Position numbers and translations under genes: made by a program. Positions 18,425-26,367 of a stretch of 53,325 nucleotides of DNA are shown here, in pieces. The notes under the pieces are model-generated. The model made no database searches. It had not been told where the DNA came from and saw nothing but the letters and a program-made list of their open reading frames with translations. Origin of the DNA: JBASRP01 sp044866075 (lineage in GTDB: Bacteria > Actinomycetota > AC-67); NCBI GenBank assembly GCA_044866075.1, contig JBIOTQ010000108.1, positions 1 to 53,325 of the forward strand. The letters run 5' to 3'. How positions within the stretch are numbered: the first letter of the stretch is position 1; the number at the start of each line of letters is the position of its first letter.

Positions 18425-19516
18425 CTAGGTGATCCGTACCGGCATCAGCAGGTACAGGAACGACCCGCCGTCCGGCGACCGCAGTACCGCCGGCTTGAGC
18501 CCGTCCCGACACGACAGTACGACCTCGCTTCCGTCGATTGCTTGCACGCCGTCGGAGAGGTACCCCGCGTTGAACGCGATCGTGAGCGGTTCTCCTTCAT
18601 ACTTCCCCTCGACGAGGTCGGCGGCTTCCCCGACGTCTTGCGTCCCCGCCGTGAGCCGAACACCGGCCGGCCCGAGTTCGAGACGCACCGGTGTGCCCTG
18701 CTGCGCGAGGATCCCGACGCGCCGCACCGCTTCGAGGAAGGCCTCCCGATCGACGGTGAGGTGGTTCGGCTGATCCTCGGGAACGAGCTGCCGCCAGTTC
18801 GGGAACTCGCCCTCGATAAGCCGGGTCGTGAGGCGCCGTTCCTTGCCTTGGACGGCGACCTGGCTCTCGCCGAGGGCGATCGCTACTTCGTCCTCGCCCT
18901 CGGCCGCGCGCGCGGCCTCGAGGAGAGCGCGCGCGGGAACGACACGCTTCAGGGCGTCCGGCGGCCCTTTCCACGCGAGCTCGCGGATCGCGAGCCGGTA
19001 ACTGTCCGTCGCGGCGAACGTGAGCTTGTCGGCGCTCGCCTCGAGCAGGACGCCCGTCAGGATCGGCCGCGCTTCGTCACGCGACGCCGCCTTCGTAACC
19101 TGCACAACGGCCGTCGCGAGCTCCGCGGCCGACACAGTGCCGCCCGCCGCATCCGCCGGACCGGCGAGCGAGGGGAAGTCCTCCGTCGGCAACGTCCGCA
19201 ACGTGAACTCCGCGGATCCGCACGTGAGGCGCGCCTGCCCGCCGTCCAGCTCGATCCGGACGCTTCCCGGCGGGAGCGTGCGGGCGATCTCACCGAGGAC
19301 CCGGCCGGGCAGCACGCCGCGGCCGGCCTCGTCGATGGCGCCCTCGACGACGGCCTCGGCACCGACCTCGAGGTCCGTTCCGGCCAGCCGGATCTTCCCG
19401 TCTTCGGCCACGACGAGGACGCCGCCGAGGACGGGAAGCGTTGCGCGGGTGCCGACCGAACGAAGCACCCAGGAGCTCGCTTCGGCGAACGCGTCTCGCT
19501 CGATCCTGATCTTCAC
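18425..19516 (-). CDS. dnaN: DNA polymerase III subunit beta (sliding clamp)
   Basis: DnaN forms the ring clamp that tethers polymerase III to DNA and recruits partner proteins. The 363-residue chain begins VKIRIERDAFAEASSWVLRSV and has the three clamp repeats (ATLPVLGGVLVVAEDGKIRLAGTDLEVG opens the first; TDSYRLAIRELAW closes the second; the end PDGGSFLYLLMPVRIT is the usual clamp C-terminus with the peptide-binding groove). The GTG start is fixed by AGGAGG five bases upstream. It lies 148 nt after dnaA; I see no DnaA box in that gap. Confidence 0.96.
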   Translation of the reverse strand: MKIRIERDAFAEASSWVLRSVGTRATLPVLGGVLVVAEDGKIRLAGTDLEVGAEAVVEGAIDEAGRGVLPGRVLGEIARTLPPGSVRIELDGGQARLTCGSAEFTLRTLPTEDFPSLAGPADAAGGTVSAAELATAVVQVTKAASRDEARPILTGVLLEASADKLTFAATDSYRLAIRELAWKGPPDALKRVVPARALLEAARAAEGEDEVAIALGESQVAVQGKERRLTTRLIEGEFPNWRQLVPEDQPNHLTVDREAFLEAVRRVGILAQQGTPVRLELGPAGVRLTAGTQDVGEAADLVEGKYEGEPLTIAFNAGYLSDGVQAIDGSEVVLSCRDGLKPAVLRSPDGGSFLYLLMPVRIT

Positions 19517-19664
19517 GAGGGCCTCCTCCACAGATCGTACGACCTGCCTATGACATCTGTTTTTCTATCCAAAGCACAGCAATAGCAGTAGGGGCTGGGG
19601 ACCGTGGGGACGGAGCCCCCCGAACAGCGCGAATGGGCCGAACGGCTTGGGGATCGTGTGTGCA

Positions 19665-21035
19665 TCAGGAGGCCACCCCGGAGACCTTCCGGCGGATCCG
19701 AGCGGTGAGTTCCTGGACCTGTGAATAAACAGCGGCCCTTTCCCCCATGAGTTTCCGGATCTTTGAGTCGGCGTGCATGACCGTCGTGTGGTCGCGTCCG
19801 CCGAAGGTCTCGCCGATCTTCGGGAGCGACAGAGGGGTGAGCTCCCGGCAGAGGTACATCGCGACCTGGCGCGCGATGACGAGCGGGCGCGACCGCGAGG
19901 GACCGAACAGCTCGTCGCGCGTCAGCGAGTAGTACGCCGCAGTCTCGCCGATGATCAGGTCGGACGGGATGTCGCCGGCCGACTCGGAGGGGAGGAGCGG
20001 CCGCAGCACGTCCTGCGCCAGCTCCAGCGTCACCGGAACGTTCGATAGCGAGGCGCACGCGACGACGCGTGTGAGCCGGCCCTCCAGTTCCCGGATGTTG
20101 TTTTGTACGCGCTGGGCTATGAACTCAAGGACGTCGTTGGCGACGGCGAATCCCTCCGCCTGCGCCTTCTTCTGAAGGATCGCGACACGCGTCTCCAGGT
20201 CGGGCGGTTGCACGTCAGTGATGAGGCCCCACTCGAATCGGCTGCGGAGCCGGTCTTCGAGGCTCGGGATCTGGTTCGGCGCGCGATCGGACGAGATCAC
20301 GATCTGACGCCCGTCGTTGTAGAGGGCGTTGAACGTATGGAAGAACTCTTCCTGCGTCTGCTCGCCGCGCGCGAGGAACTGGATGTCGTCGACGAGCAAC
20401 ACGTCGGCTTCACGGTAGCGTTGGCGGAAGGCCGGCATCTTCTCCTCGCGAACGCCCATGATGAACTCGTTCATGAACTGTTCGCTCGAGACGTAGCGCG
20501 TGACCGCAGATGCATACAGCCGTTGCACGTGCTGGCCGATCGCGTGCAGCAGATGCGTCTTCCCCAGTCCGGCGCCGCCGTAGATGAACAGCGGGTTGTA
20601 GCTCCGAGCCGGCTGTTCCGCCACGGCGAGCGCCGCCGCGTGGGGGAAGCGATTCGACGGGCCGATCACGAACGAGTCGAACGTGTACTTCGGATTGAGG
20701 GGAGATGAGGCGAGCGGCGCGCGGCGGGCGGGCGGCGGAAGCGATCCTCCGGTCTCCGGTCGGACGACGTCCGGGTCGGATCGGTGCGCTTCCACTGTGA
20801 CTTGTACCCCGACAGGATGCCCCGCGATCTCGCCGAGCGTCTCGGACAACAGGCGGGCGTAGCGGCTTTCAAGCCACTCTTTCGCGAACGCGGACGGAAC
20901 TGCGAGGACCATGGTGTCGCCCGCGAAGCGAACGGGGCGCGTTCCTTCGATCCACGGGCGCGCGCCCGGCGACAATGCGCCGGAGCGGATCCGTTGGAGC
21001 GCGCTACGCCACAGCGTTTCCGCTGTCTCCGACAC
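19665..21035 (-). CDS. dnaA: chromosomal replication initiator DnaA
   Basis: DnaA binds oriC boxes and opens the duplex in an ATP-dependent manner. The 456-residue protein has domain I (residues 1-80), a Pro-rich linker and the AAA+ domain with Walker A GGAGLGKT at about 153-160 and Walker B LLVDDIQFL. Domain IV has the signature SLPKIGETFGGRDHTTVMHADSKI, which contacts the DnaA box. The GTG start is chosen because GGGAGG sits four bases upstream; the eleven residues before it are not family-like. It is divergent from rpmH, and the gap between them holds DnaA-box-like sites. Confidence 0.97.
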   Translation of the reverse strand: MSETAETLWRSALQRIRSGALSPGARPWIEGTRPVRFAGDTMVLAVPSAFAKEWLESRYARLLSETLGEIAGHPVGVQVTVEAHRSDPDVVRPETGGSLPPPARRAPLASSPLNPKYTFDSFVIGPSNRFPHAAALAVAEQPARSYNPLFIYGGAGLGKTHLLHAIGQHVQRLYASAVTRYVSSEQFMNEFIMGVREEKMPAFRQRYREADVLLVDDIQFLARGEQTQEEFFHTFNALYNDGRQIVISSDRAPNQIPSLEDRLRSRFEWGLITDVQPPDLETRVAILQKKAQAEGFAVANDVLEFIAQRVQNNIRELEGRLTRVVACASLSNVPVTLELAQDVLRPLLPSESAGDIPSDLIIGETAAYYSLTRDELFGPSRSRPLVIARQVAMYLCRELTPLSLPKIGETFGGRDHTTVMHADSKIRKLMGERAAVYSQVQELTARIRRKVSGVAS

Positions 21036-21281
21036 GGGCCCTCCCGATTCCACAGAAACAATCCACAAGTGTGGAAAACGGTTGGGGAAGCTCCGGGCCG
21101 CGCGCGAGCACGACGAACCGAAGGGTGGGAAGGAAGTGCGCCCTTCAGGTCAGGTTCCGGAGGGGCCGGAGAGTACCATCGCCCTTATACCCCTTCAAGA
21201 ACGTGAATTCGCACTTTGTTGGCGGTGTTCCGACCCGCCGCGTATACTCGGGCGGCTTTCCACCCACTAGGATTCCGCGCA
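21036..21281. other. candidate oriC (dnaA-rpmH intergenic region)
   Basis: This 246-bp gap separates divergently transcribed dnaA and rpmH, the junction at which gene strands switch. Close to the dnaA start it holds CAATCCACA (21059-21067, 7 of 9 to the DnaA box) and, on the other strand, TTTTCCACA (21070-21078, fits TTWTNCACA), forming an inverted pair. ATTCCACA at 21047-21054 is a weaker third match. There is no obvious AT-rich unwinding element. It is a small candidate; the origin might extend elsewhere. Confidence 0.5.
21219..21248 (+). promoter_or_regulatory. rpmH promoter
   Basis: TTGGCG (21219-21224), an 18-bp spacer and TATACT (21243-21248) form a housekeeping-type promoter ending 33 bases before the rpmH ATG. 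It should drive the rpmH-rnpA-yidD-yidC-jag run. Confidence 0.65.
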
Positions 21282-21416
21282 ATGAAACGCACCTATCAGC
21301 CGCATCGGCGACGCCGCAAGCGCACCCATGGGTTCCGCGCTCGTATGCGCACGCCGGGCGGGCGAGCGATTCTCGCGCGACGCCGCCGCAAGCAGCGCGC
21401 GAGACTCACCGTGTAG
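21282..21416 (+). CDS. rpmH: 50S ribosomal protein L34
   Basis: L34 is a small basic protein of the large ribosomal subunit. The 44 residues MKRTYQPHRR...HGFRARMRTPGGRAIL...RKQRARLTV are the full-length family pattern. The ATG at 21282 is the universal start. It leads the plus-strand run away from the origin candidate and is followed by rnpA after 16 nt. Confidence 0.96.
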   Translation: MKRTYQPHRRRRKRTHGFRARMRTPGGRAILARRRRKQRARLTV

Positions 21417-21432
21417 CTCGCCGCCTCGCCTG

Positions 21433-21774
21433 ATGCCACGAGCGAGCCATCTCACCTCCGCGGCCGACATCCGCCGAACGTACTCCGAAGGCCGGAAAGC
21501 GTCCTCCCCCGCGGTCGTCGCGCACGTGCTTTTGAGCGGCGAGGCTCGTCCTGCGCGCGTCGGCGTTTCGGCCGCACGCGGGATCGGGAGTGCGGTCGAG
21601 CGCAACCGTGCGAAGCGGCGGATCCGCGAAGCCCTTCGGAGTCTGGCGCGTCCCGTGGTCGACGGCGCCGATGTGATGCTCGTCGCCGGCAGGAAGGCCA
21701 CGACGGTTGAGTTCCAGGAACTGGTAGATAGCGTCGCGGCGACTGTGGATCGTGCGGGAGGCCTCGTTGCATAG
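21433..21774 (+). CDS. rnpA: ribonuclease P protein component
   Basis: RnpA is the protein cofactor of RNase P, which trims tRNA 5' leaders. The 113-residue protein contains the RNA-binding block ARGIGSAVERNRAKRRIREALR with the family RNR motif, and the RVGVSAARG strand before it. The start MPRASHLTSAADIRRTYSEGRK is family-like and the length normal. The gene overlaps yidD by 8 nt. Position between rpmH and yidD is conserved in nearly all bacteria. Confidence 0.94.
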   Translation: MPRASHLTSAADIRRTYSEGRKASSPAVVAHVLLSGEARPARVGVSAARGIGSAVERNRAKRRIREALRSLARPVVDGADVMLVAGRKATTVEFQELVDSVAATVDRAGGLVA

Positions 21775-22021
21775 AGTGGTCCGCATCCCCGCTCATATCG
21801 CCGTTTTCTTGATCCGCCTCTACCAGACGACGTTGGGCCGAGTCGTCGGGGGGCGCTGCCGGTTCCATCCGAGCTGCTCCCACTACGCCGTCGAGGCGAT
21901 CGAGACGTACGGGCTCGTCGCCGGCGGCGCGCGCGCAACGTGGCGAGTGATGCGGTGCGGGCCCTGGAGTGCCGGCGGGATCGATCCCGTCCGGCGACCG
22001 GTGGAGGCCGTCCGTGGCTGA
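21767..22021 (+). CDS. yidD: membrane protein insertion efficiency factor YidD
   Basis: YidD is a small membrane-associated protein that assists insertion of membrane proteins by YidC. The core IRLYQTTLGRVVGGRCRFHPSCSHYAVEAIETYG holds the family cysteines (CRFHPSCS), followed by RVMRCGPWSAGGIDPV. The TTG at 21767 is preferred because GGGAGG sits five bases upstream, giving 84 residues; a GTG nine bases later would also work. It overlaps rnpA upstream and yidC downstream by 8 nt each. Confidence 0.92.
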   Translation: MHRVVRIPAHIAVFLIRLYQTTLGRVVGGRCRFHPSCSHYAVEAIETYGLVAGGARATWRVMRCGPWSAGGIDPVRRPVEAVRG

Positions 22022-23165
22022 AGTCTGGGGCGCGATCGAGCGCTTCCTCGGAGTCGTGATGAACGGCATCTACGAGGTCATTCCTTCGTGGGGCGTCGCC
22101 ATCATCATCTTGACGCTGCTGGTGCGCTTCGTCTTGATCCCGATCACCATCAAACAGATCCGCTCGATGACCGCGATGCAGCGGATCCAGCCCGAGCTCA
22201 AGAAGATCCAGCAGAAGTACAAGGGCGATCGCCAGAAGATGAACGAAGAGCTGATGAAGCTCTATCGCGAGCACGGCGTGAATCCGCTCGGCGGCTGCGC
22301 GCCTCTGCTGATGCAGGCCCCCGCGTTCGTTGCGCTCTACTCTGTCCTTCGAGCCGCGGTGATTTTCGATGTCGCGTTGCCGGCGGAGGTCCCGGTTCAA
22401 TTCAGCTTCGACAAGCTGACGGTCTGTCGACCCGGGGCCGCCCCCGTCGCATCCGGGCCGGCGGTGACCACGATCGACTGCCGCCGCGGAAGCGAGCAGC
22501 AGTCGTTCCAAGTCGGTGGGGCGCGGCAGCTCAAACTGAAGGACGCGAAGGATCTCCCCGCACTGCCTTCGTACCTGTCGACCTGCCGTGCGAGTGTGTT
22601 GCCGAAGACCGGCTCCAAGCCGCAGCGGGTCAACGCGTTCCAATGCTCCTCTTCGTTCGGCAGCGGTCACGTCCCCCAGGACGGCAGCTTGTTCAAGGAC
22701 ATCGTCCGAGGAAAATCGACGTTCCTGGGCTTGCGACTCGGGTGCTCGCCGCAACAGTCGACGAACCGAGTCACGTTCCAGCAGTGCTCGGGGACCAACA
22801 AGACGGCCGGGGGCGCCGTGGTCGGTTACTTCATCCTGGTTCTGCTGATGATGGGCACGACCTATTACCAGCAGAAACAGATGTCCTCTCAAGCCACGGG
22901 GCCTCAAGCGAAACAGATGCAAACGATGGGCCGGATCATGCCTTTGTTCCTGGGGTTCATTTCGCTGAACATCCCGACCGGCGTGATCATCTATTGGATC
23001 GTCTCCAACGTGTGGACGATCGGCCAGCAGTACTTCTTCCTCCAACGCCAACCCGCGACGCCGGGGGGTGCTCCCGCTGGGCCGCCGGGCAAGGCCGGTG
23101 AGCCGAACGGCAAGGGCCGTCCTCCGGTCAAGAAGCCTCAGCCTAAGCCGAAGCGCAAGAGATGA
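22014..23165 (+). CDS. yidC: membrane protein insertase YidC with extracytoplasmic insertion
   Basis: YidC inserts proteins into the cytoplasmic membrane. The 383-residue protein has the Oxa1 core: WGVAIIILTLLVRFVLIPIT with the conserved Arg, the cytoplasmic coiled coil (MQRIQPELKKIQQKYKGDRQKM), NPLGGCAPLLMQAPAFVALYSVLR, then GYFILVLLMMG and MPLFLGFISLNIPTGVIIYWIVSNVW. Between the second and third core helices lies an unusually long stretch (about residues 119-265) with six cysteines (near 138, 156, 191, 211, 244, 258) on the outer face. The tail is basic (KKPQPKPKRKR). GTG at 22014 has GGAGG six bases upstream. It overlaps yidD and jag. Confidence 0.93.
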   Translation: MAEVWGAIERFLGVVMNGIYEVIPSWGVAIIILTLLVRFVLIPITIKQIRSMTAMQRIQPELKKIQQKYKGDRQKMNEELMKLYREHGVNPLGGCAPLLMQAPAFVALYSVLRAAVIFDVALPAEVPVQFSFDKLTVCRPGAAPVASGPAVTTIDCRRGSEQQSFQVGGARQLKLKDAKDLPALPSYLSTCRASVLPKTGSKPQRVNAFQCSSSFGSGHVPQDGSLFKDIVRGKSTFLGLRLGCSPQQSTNRVTFQQCSGTNKTAGGAVVGYFILVLLMMGTTYYQQKQMSSQATGPQAKQMQTMGRIMPLFLGFISLNIPTGVIIYWIVSNVWTIGQQYFFLQRQPATPGGAPAGPPGKAGEPNGKGRPPVKKPQPKPKRKR

Positions 23166-23845
23166 CCGACGCCGTTGAGGCCTCCGGAAACACGGTCGAG
23201 GAGGCCATCGACCGAGCGCTGGAGATGCTCGGGGCGACGGACGATGAGGTCGAGATCCAGATCCTCTCGGAAGGCGGCGACATGGTACGCCGCGACGAAG
23301 CCCGCGTCCGGGTGAAGCTCCGGGACGAGCGCACCCACGAAGACCTCGCGTTTGGCGACGAGGAAGAGGAAGAGGATTTCGAGCCGGATCCCGCGCTCGA
23401 GGAACAGGCCGGCGCAGCGACCGCTTTCCTCCAGGGGCTCGTTCAGACGATGGGTCTCGAGGCCGAGCTGAGCTCCTCGACGTCTCGGGACGCGGCGATG
23501 GTGGAGCTCTTCGGGCCCGAGCTGGCGCTCCTGATCGGCCGGCACGGCGCGACCCTCGAGGCGCTGCAAGAGGTGACCCGCGCGGCGGTGCAGCGGCAGG
23601 TCGGGGGCCGGGCCTTCGTGAACCTCGACGTCGAGGGCTACCGCGCGCGCCGTCGCGAGATCCTGGAACGCCGGGCCCGGTCAGCGGCGGCAAAGGTTCG
23701 CCGATCGGGCAAGGCCCAGGCCCTGGAACCCATGCCGGCCTTCGAACGCAAGGTGGTTCACGACGCGCTGACCAGGTTCGGCGGGGTGGAGACCACCAGC
23801 GAGGGCGAAGAGCCCAACCGTCGGGTCGTGATCTCTCCGGCCTGA
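23162..23845 (+). CDS. jag: Jag/KhpB-type RNA-binding protein
   Basis: The 227-residue protein has the Jag N-terminal domain (SGNTVEEAIDRALEMLGATDDEVEIQIL), an acidic linker (GDEEEEEDFEPD), a KH domain with LLIGRHGATLEALQ, and a C-terminal R3H domain (AKVRRSGKAQALEPMPAFERKVVHDAL). Jag (KhpB) binds RNA together with KhpA and affects cell-wall synthesis and division in other Gram-positive bacteria. It is coupled to yidC by an ATGA overlap, as in most genomes with this order. Confidence 0.93.
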   Translation: MTDAVEASGNTVEEAIDRALEMLGATDDEVEIQILSEGGDMVRRDEARVRVKLRDERTHEDLAFGDEEEEEDFEPDPALEEQAGAATAFLQGLVQTMGLEAELSSSTSRDAAMVELFGPELALLIGRHGATLEALQEVTRAAVQRQVGGRAFVNLDVEGYRARRREILERRARSAAAKVRRSGKAQALEPMPAFERKVVHDALTRFGGVETTSEGEEPNRRVVISPA

Positions 23846-23881
23846 CCAGGATCCCGGCCGCGCGTCGGGCCGCGGCTACCA

Positions 23882-23897
23882 TGTCTCACGGGAAACC
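23882..23897. promoter_or_regulatory. parS-like site 1
   Basis: TGTCTCACGGGAAACC matches 13 of 16 positions of the parS consensus TGTTTCACGTGAAACA. It lies 28 bp from site 2, in the jag-rsmG gap about 1.6 kb from parB. It is degenerate and may be a weak ParB site. Confidence 0.55.
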
Positions 23898-23903
23898 TGT
23901 GCC

Positions 23904-24533
23904 TTGGGAGGTTTCACGAGAAACATCGCCTCGGACTCCGCGGTCCTCGGGCGCCTGCTGGACCGGCTGGGCCTCCCCTCTACGGTCCTCTCGCTCCTTC
24001 TGGCCCACGCCGCGGCGGTGGCGCGAGACGGCGCCCGTATCGGTCTGGTCGGTTCCCACGAGGACGTCATCCGGCGGCACACCGCCGACTCGCTGCTTTT
24101 CGCATTGGTTCGCGCCCCGCACCCGAACGAGCGCTGGATCGACGTCGGTAGCGGCGCCGGCTTCCCAGGACTGGTTCTGGCGGCCTGCTTCCCCGAAACG
24201 GATTTCACGCTCCTCGAGCCCCTGAAGCGCCGCGCGGGCTTTCTCGAGCTTCAGAACGCGGATCTGGGGCTTGCGAACGTACGGGTTGAGGCTCGACGTC
24301 TGGCGGAGGTTGAGGAGGCCACGTACGAGGTGGCCACCGCCCGCGCCCTGGAGGAGCCCGGTCGCGCGCTTAGGTCGATGGTGAGGGTTGTCGCTCCCAA
24401 CGGGCTTGGGATCGTGGCCGTGGGTTCCGCGGACGCGATTCCGGCCGACCAGGCCATCCGCGAGGTCCGTCTCGACGATCTTGGGAACGTTGACTCGCCG
24501 GGTCGCTTCTTTATGATGAGCCGCGGAGCATGA
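23904..24533 (+). CDS. rsmG: 16S rRNA (guanine-N7)-methyltransferase RsmG
   Basis: RsmG (GidB) methylates G527 of 16S rRNA using SAM. The 209-residue protein has the SAM site WIDVGSGAGFPGLVLA, the downstream LLEPLKRRAGFLE motif and the VATARALEEP region corresponding to the family catalytic segment. The TTG at 23904 is the only usable upstream start in frame but lacks a clear ribosome site, and the second parS-like site lies across codons 3-8, so the true start is uncertain. It is coupled to parA by an ATGA overlap. Loss of this gene gives low-level streptomycin resistance in other bacteria. Confidence 0.9.
   Translation: MGGFTRNIASDSAVLGRLLDRLGLPSTVLSLLLAHAAAVARDGARIGLVGSHEDVIRRHTADSLLFALVRAPHPNERWIDVGSGAGFPGLVLAACFPETDFTLLEPLKRRAGFLELQNADLGLANVRVEARRLAEVEEATYEVATARALEEPGRALRSMVRVVAPNGLGIVAVGSADAIPADQAIREVRLDDLGNVDSPGRFFMMSRGA
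23910..23925. promoter_or_regulatory. parS-like site 2
   Basis: GGTTTCACGAGAAACA matches 14 of 16 positions of the parS consensus, with the invariant TTTCACG and GAAAC halves. It lies within the first codons of the rsmG reading frame as annotated. Closeness to parA and parB supports a ParB-loading site. Confidence 0.75.
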
Positions 24534-25456
24534 CCCCGCTCGCTGGCAGCATCTACCATTTCCAGGAGTTCTCCGTCCCCCAAACTCCAGATACTTCCAA
24601 ATTCCGAGGTATCTTCGCCTTCGCGAACCAGAAGGGCGGCGTCGGGAAGACCACCACCGCGGTCAGCATCGCCGCCTGCCTCGCCGACGAGGGCGTCGAG
24701 ACTCTCCTCGTCGACTTCGATCCGCAGGGGAACGCGAGCACCGGACTCGGCATCGACCGCCGGACGGTCACAATCGGAACCTATGAGGTTCTCGGGGGCG
24801 CGGATCCGGCGGGTGGGATCCGCGCGACCGAGATCGAGCACCTCTCGGTGCTGCCATCGACGATCGATCTGGCCGGTGCCGAGATCGAACTCGTCGCCGC
24901 GTTCGCGCGGGAGAGCAAACTCCGCTCGGTGATCACACCCATCCGCGATCGCTATGCCGCGATCCTGATCGATTCACCGCCGTCCCTCGGGCTGCTCACC
25001 GTGAACGCCTTGGTCGCCGCGGACGCCGTCGTCGTGCCCATCCAGTGCGAGTACTACGCGCTGGAAGGACTCGGACAGCTCCTCCGCACGATCGAGCTCG
25101 TGCGCGACGGGCTCAATCCCAAGCTCGATGTCGCCGGCGTCGTGTTGACCATGTTCGACGCGCGCACCCGCCTCGCCGAACAGGTTGTCGCGGAAGTGCG
25201 CCGGCATTTCGACGACAAAGTGTTCCGCTCGGTCATCCCGCGGAGCGTGCGGCTGTCGGAGGCGCCGGGGTTCGGGCGGCCCATCACGCGCTACGACCCC
25301 GCGACACGCGGCGCGCAGGCGTACCGCGATCTCACGCGGGAATTCGTCGGCCGCTGGACGGAGCGGGCCCCCGCGAGGCCGGGGGCCGGGGGCGAGGATC
25401 GCACGATCGACCTCGACGCACCGGCCGCGGTGGATCACGGGAAGGAGAACACATGA
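24530..25456 (+). CDS. parA: chromosome partitioning ATPase ParA (Soj)
   Basis: ParA is a deviant-Walker ATPase that positions origin regions with ParB-parS. The 308-residue protein has the deviant Walker A KGGVGKTT at residues 35-42, Walker A' DFDPQGNAS, and Walker B ILIDSPPSLG. It also carries VPIQCEYYALEGLGQL and the SVRLSEAPGFGRPI motif typical of Soj. The N-terminal 24 residues and a C-terminal extension of about 35 residues (after EFVGRWTE) lie outside the core. It overlaps rsmG and parB by ATGA on each side. Confidence 0.95.
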   Translation: MTPLAGSIYHFQEFSVPQTPDTSKFRGIFAFANQKGGVGKTTTAVSIAACLADEGVETLLVDFDPQGNASTGLGIDRRTVTIGTYEVLGGADPAGGIRATEIEHLSVLPSTIDLAGAEIELVAAFARESKLRSVITPIRDRYAAILIDSPPSLGLLTVNALVAADAVVVPIQCEYYALEGLGQLLRTIELVRDGLNPKLDVAGVVLTMFDARTRLAEQVVAEVRRHFDDKVFRSVIPRSVRLSEAPGFGRPITRYDPATRGAQAYRDLTREFVGRWTERAPARPGAGGEDRTIDLDAPAAVDHGKENT

Positions 25457-26337
25457 CCCAGATCGACATCACCGACGGCGGGCGCGCGAAAGGCGGCCTC
25501 GGCCGCGGTCTCGGCGCCTTGCTGCAGACCCCCGCCTCCGGGCTACGCGAGATCCCGCTCGACGAGATTGCACCCAACCATAGGCAGCCCCGGACCGAGT
25601 TCGACGATGAGGCTCTCGAGGGTCTGGCCGCCTCGATCAAGGCCGTCGGCGTCCTGCAACCGGTCGTCGTCCGGCAGCGTGCCGACGGCGGATTCGAGCT
25701 GATCGTCGGAGAGCGCCGCTGGCGCGCCGCGCGCCGCGCAGGGTTGGAAAAGATCCCCGCCGTCGTCCGCGAGGCCGACGACCAGGAGCTGCTGCGCGAC
25801 GCCTTGATCGAGAACCTGCATCGGGAAGACCTCAACCCCCTCGAGGAGGCGGCGGCCTACCGGCAGCTGCTCGACGACCTCGGGATGACGCACGAGGACC
25901 TCGCCGAGCGCGTCGGACGGAGCCGCGCCGTTATCACTAACGCGCTCCGGCTGCTCGGGCTGGCGCCGACGGTGCAGCGTCGGATCGCGGGCGGGACGCT
26001 GACCGCGGGGCACGGCCGCGCGATCGCCGGGCTTACGGACGCCGAGATGCAGGAGCGCGTCGCGCAACGCGTCGTGGCTCAGAACCTCTCGGTCCGGCAG
26101 GCCGAGGACCTCGTTCGGAAGTACGTCTCGAGCGGCGCCGGCCTGTCGACGCGCGGCGCACGGTCGCGCGTCGATCGTCCCGCGGCGATATTGGAAATCG
26201 AGAAACGCCTTTCCGATATGCTTGATACGCGCGTGACCGTCGAGGTCGGACGACGCCGCGGTCGCATCACGATCGACTTCGCCGGCCTCGAGGATCTGGA
26301 TCGTATCTGGCGCGCCGTGGCGCGCGACAACGCCTAG
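25453..26337 (+). CDS. parB: chromosome partitioning protein ParB
   Basis: ParB is the CTP-dependent clamp that loads at parS and spreads. The 294-residue protein has the KGGLGRGLGALL start with the Arg-containing ParA-stimulating segment. The CTP-binding domain contains GERRWRAARRAG and ENLHREDLNPLEEA. Next come the helix-turn-helix (THEDLAERVGRSRAVITNALRLL) and a C-terminal dimerisation region (RVTVEVGRRRGRITIDFAGLEDLDRIW). The start has AAGGAGAA and overlaps the parA stop. Two parS-like sites lie 1.5 kb upstream. Confidence 0.96.
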   Translation: MTQIDITDGGRAKGGLGRGLGALLQTPASGLREIPLDEIAPNHRQPRTEFDDEALEGLAASIKAVGVLQPVVVRQRADGGFELIVGERRWRAARRAGLEKIPAVVREADDQELLRDALIENLHREDLNPLEEAAAYRQLLDDLGMTHEDLAERVGRSRAVITNALRLLGLAPTVQRRIAGGTLTAGHGRAIAGLTDAEMQERVAQRVVAQNLSVRQAEDLVRKYVSSGAGLSTRGARSRVDRPAAILEIEKRLSDMLDTRVTVEVGRRRGRITIDFAGLEDLDRIWRAVARDNA

Positions 26338-26367
26338 GCGCAAACCTCGACCCCGGAGGAGGCCGCC

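Noticed and set aside
19517..19664. dnaN-dnaA gap as oriC
   Set aside because: It is 148 bp long and I find no sequence close to TTATCCACA on either strand.
21743..21751. TGTGGATCG in rnpA as a DnaA box
   Set aside because: Only 7 of 9 match and it lies inside coding sequence; single hits of this quality are expected by chance.
21267..23882. 871-codon open frame opposite rnpA, yidD, yidC and jag
   Set aside because: Its Arg/Pro-rich translation is antisense to four certain genes and has no motif.
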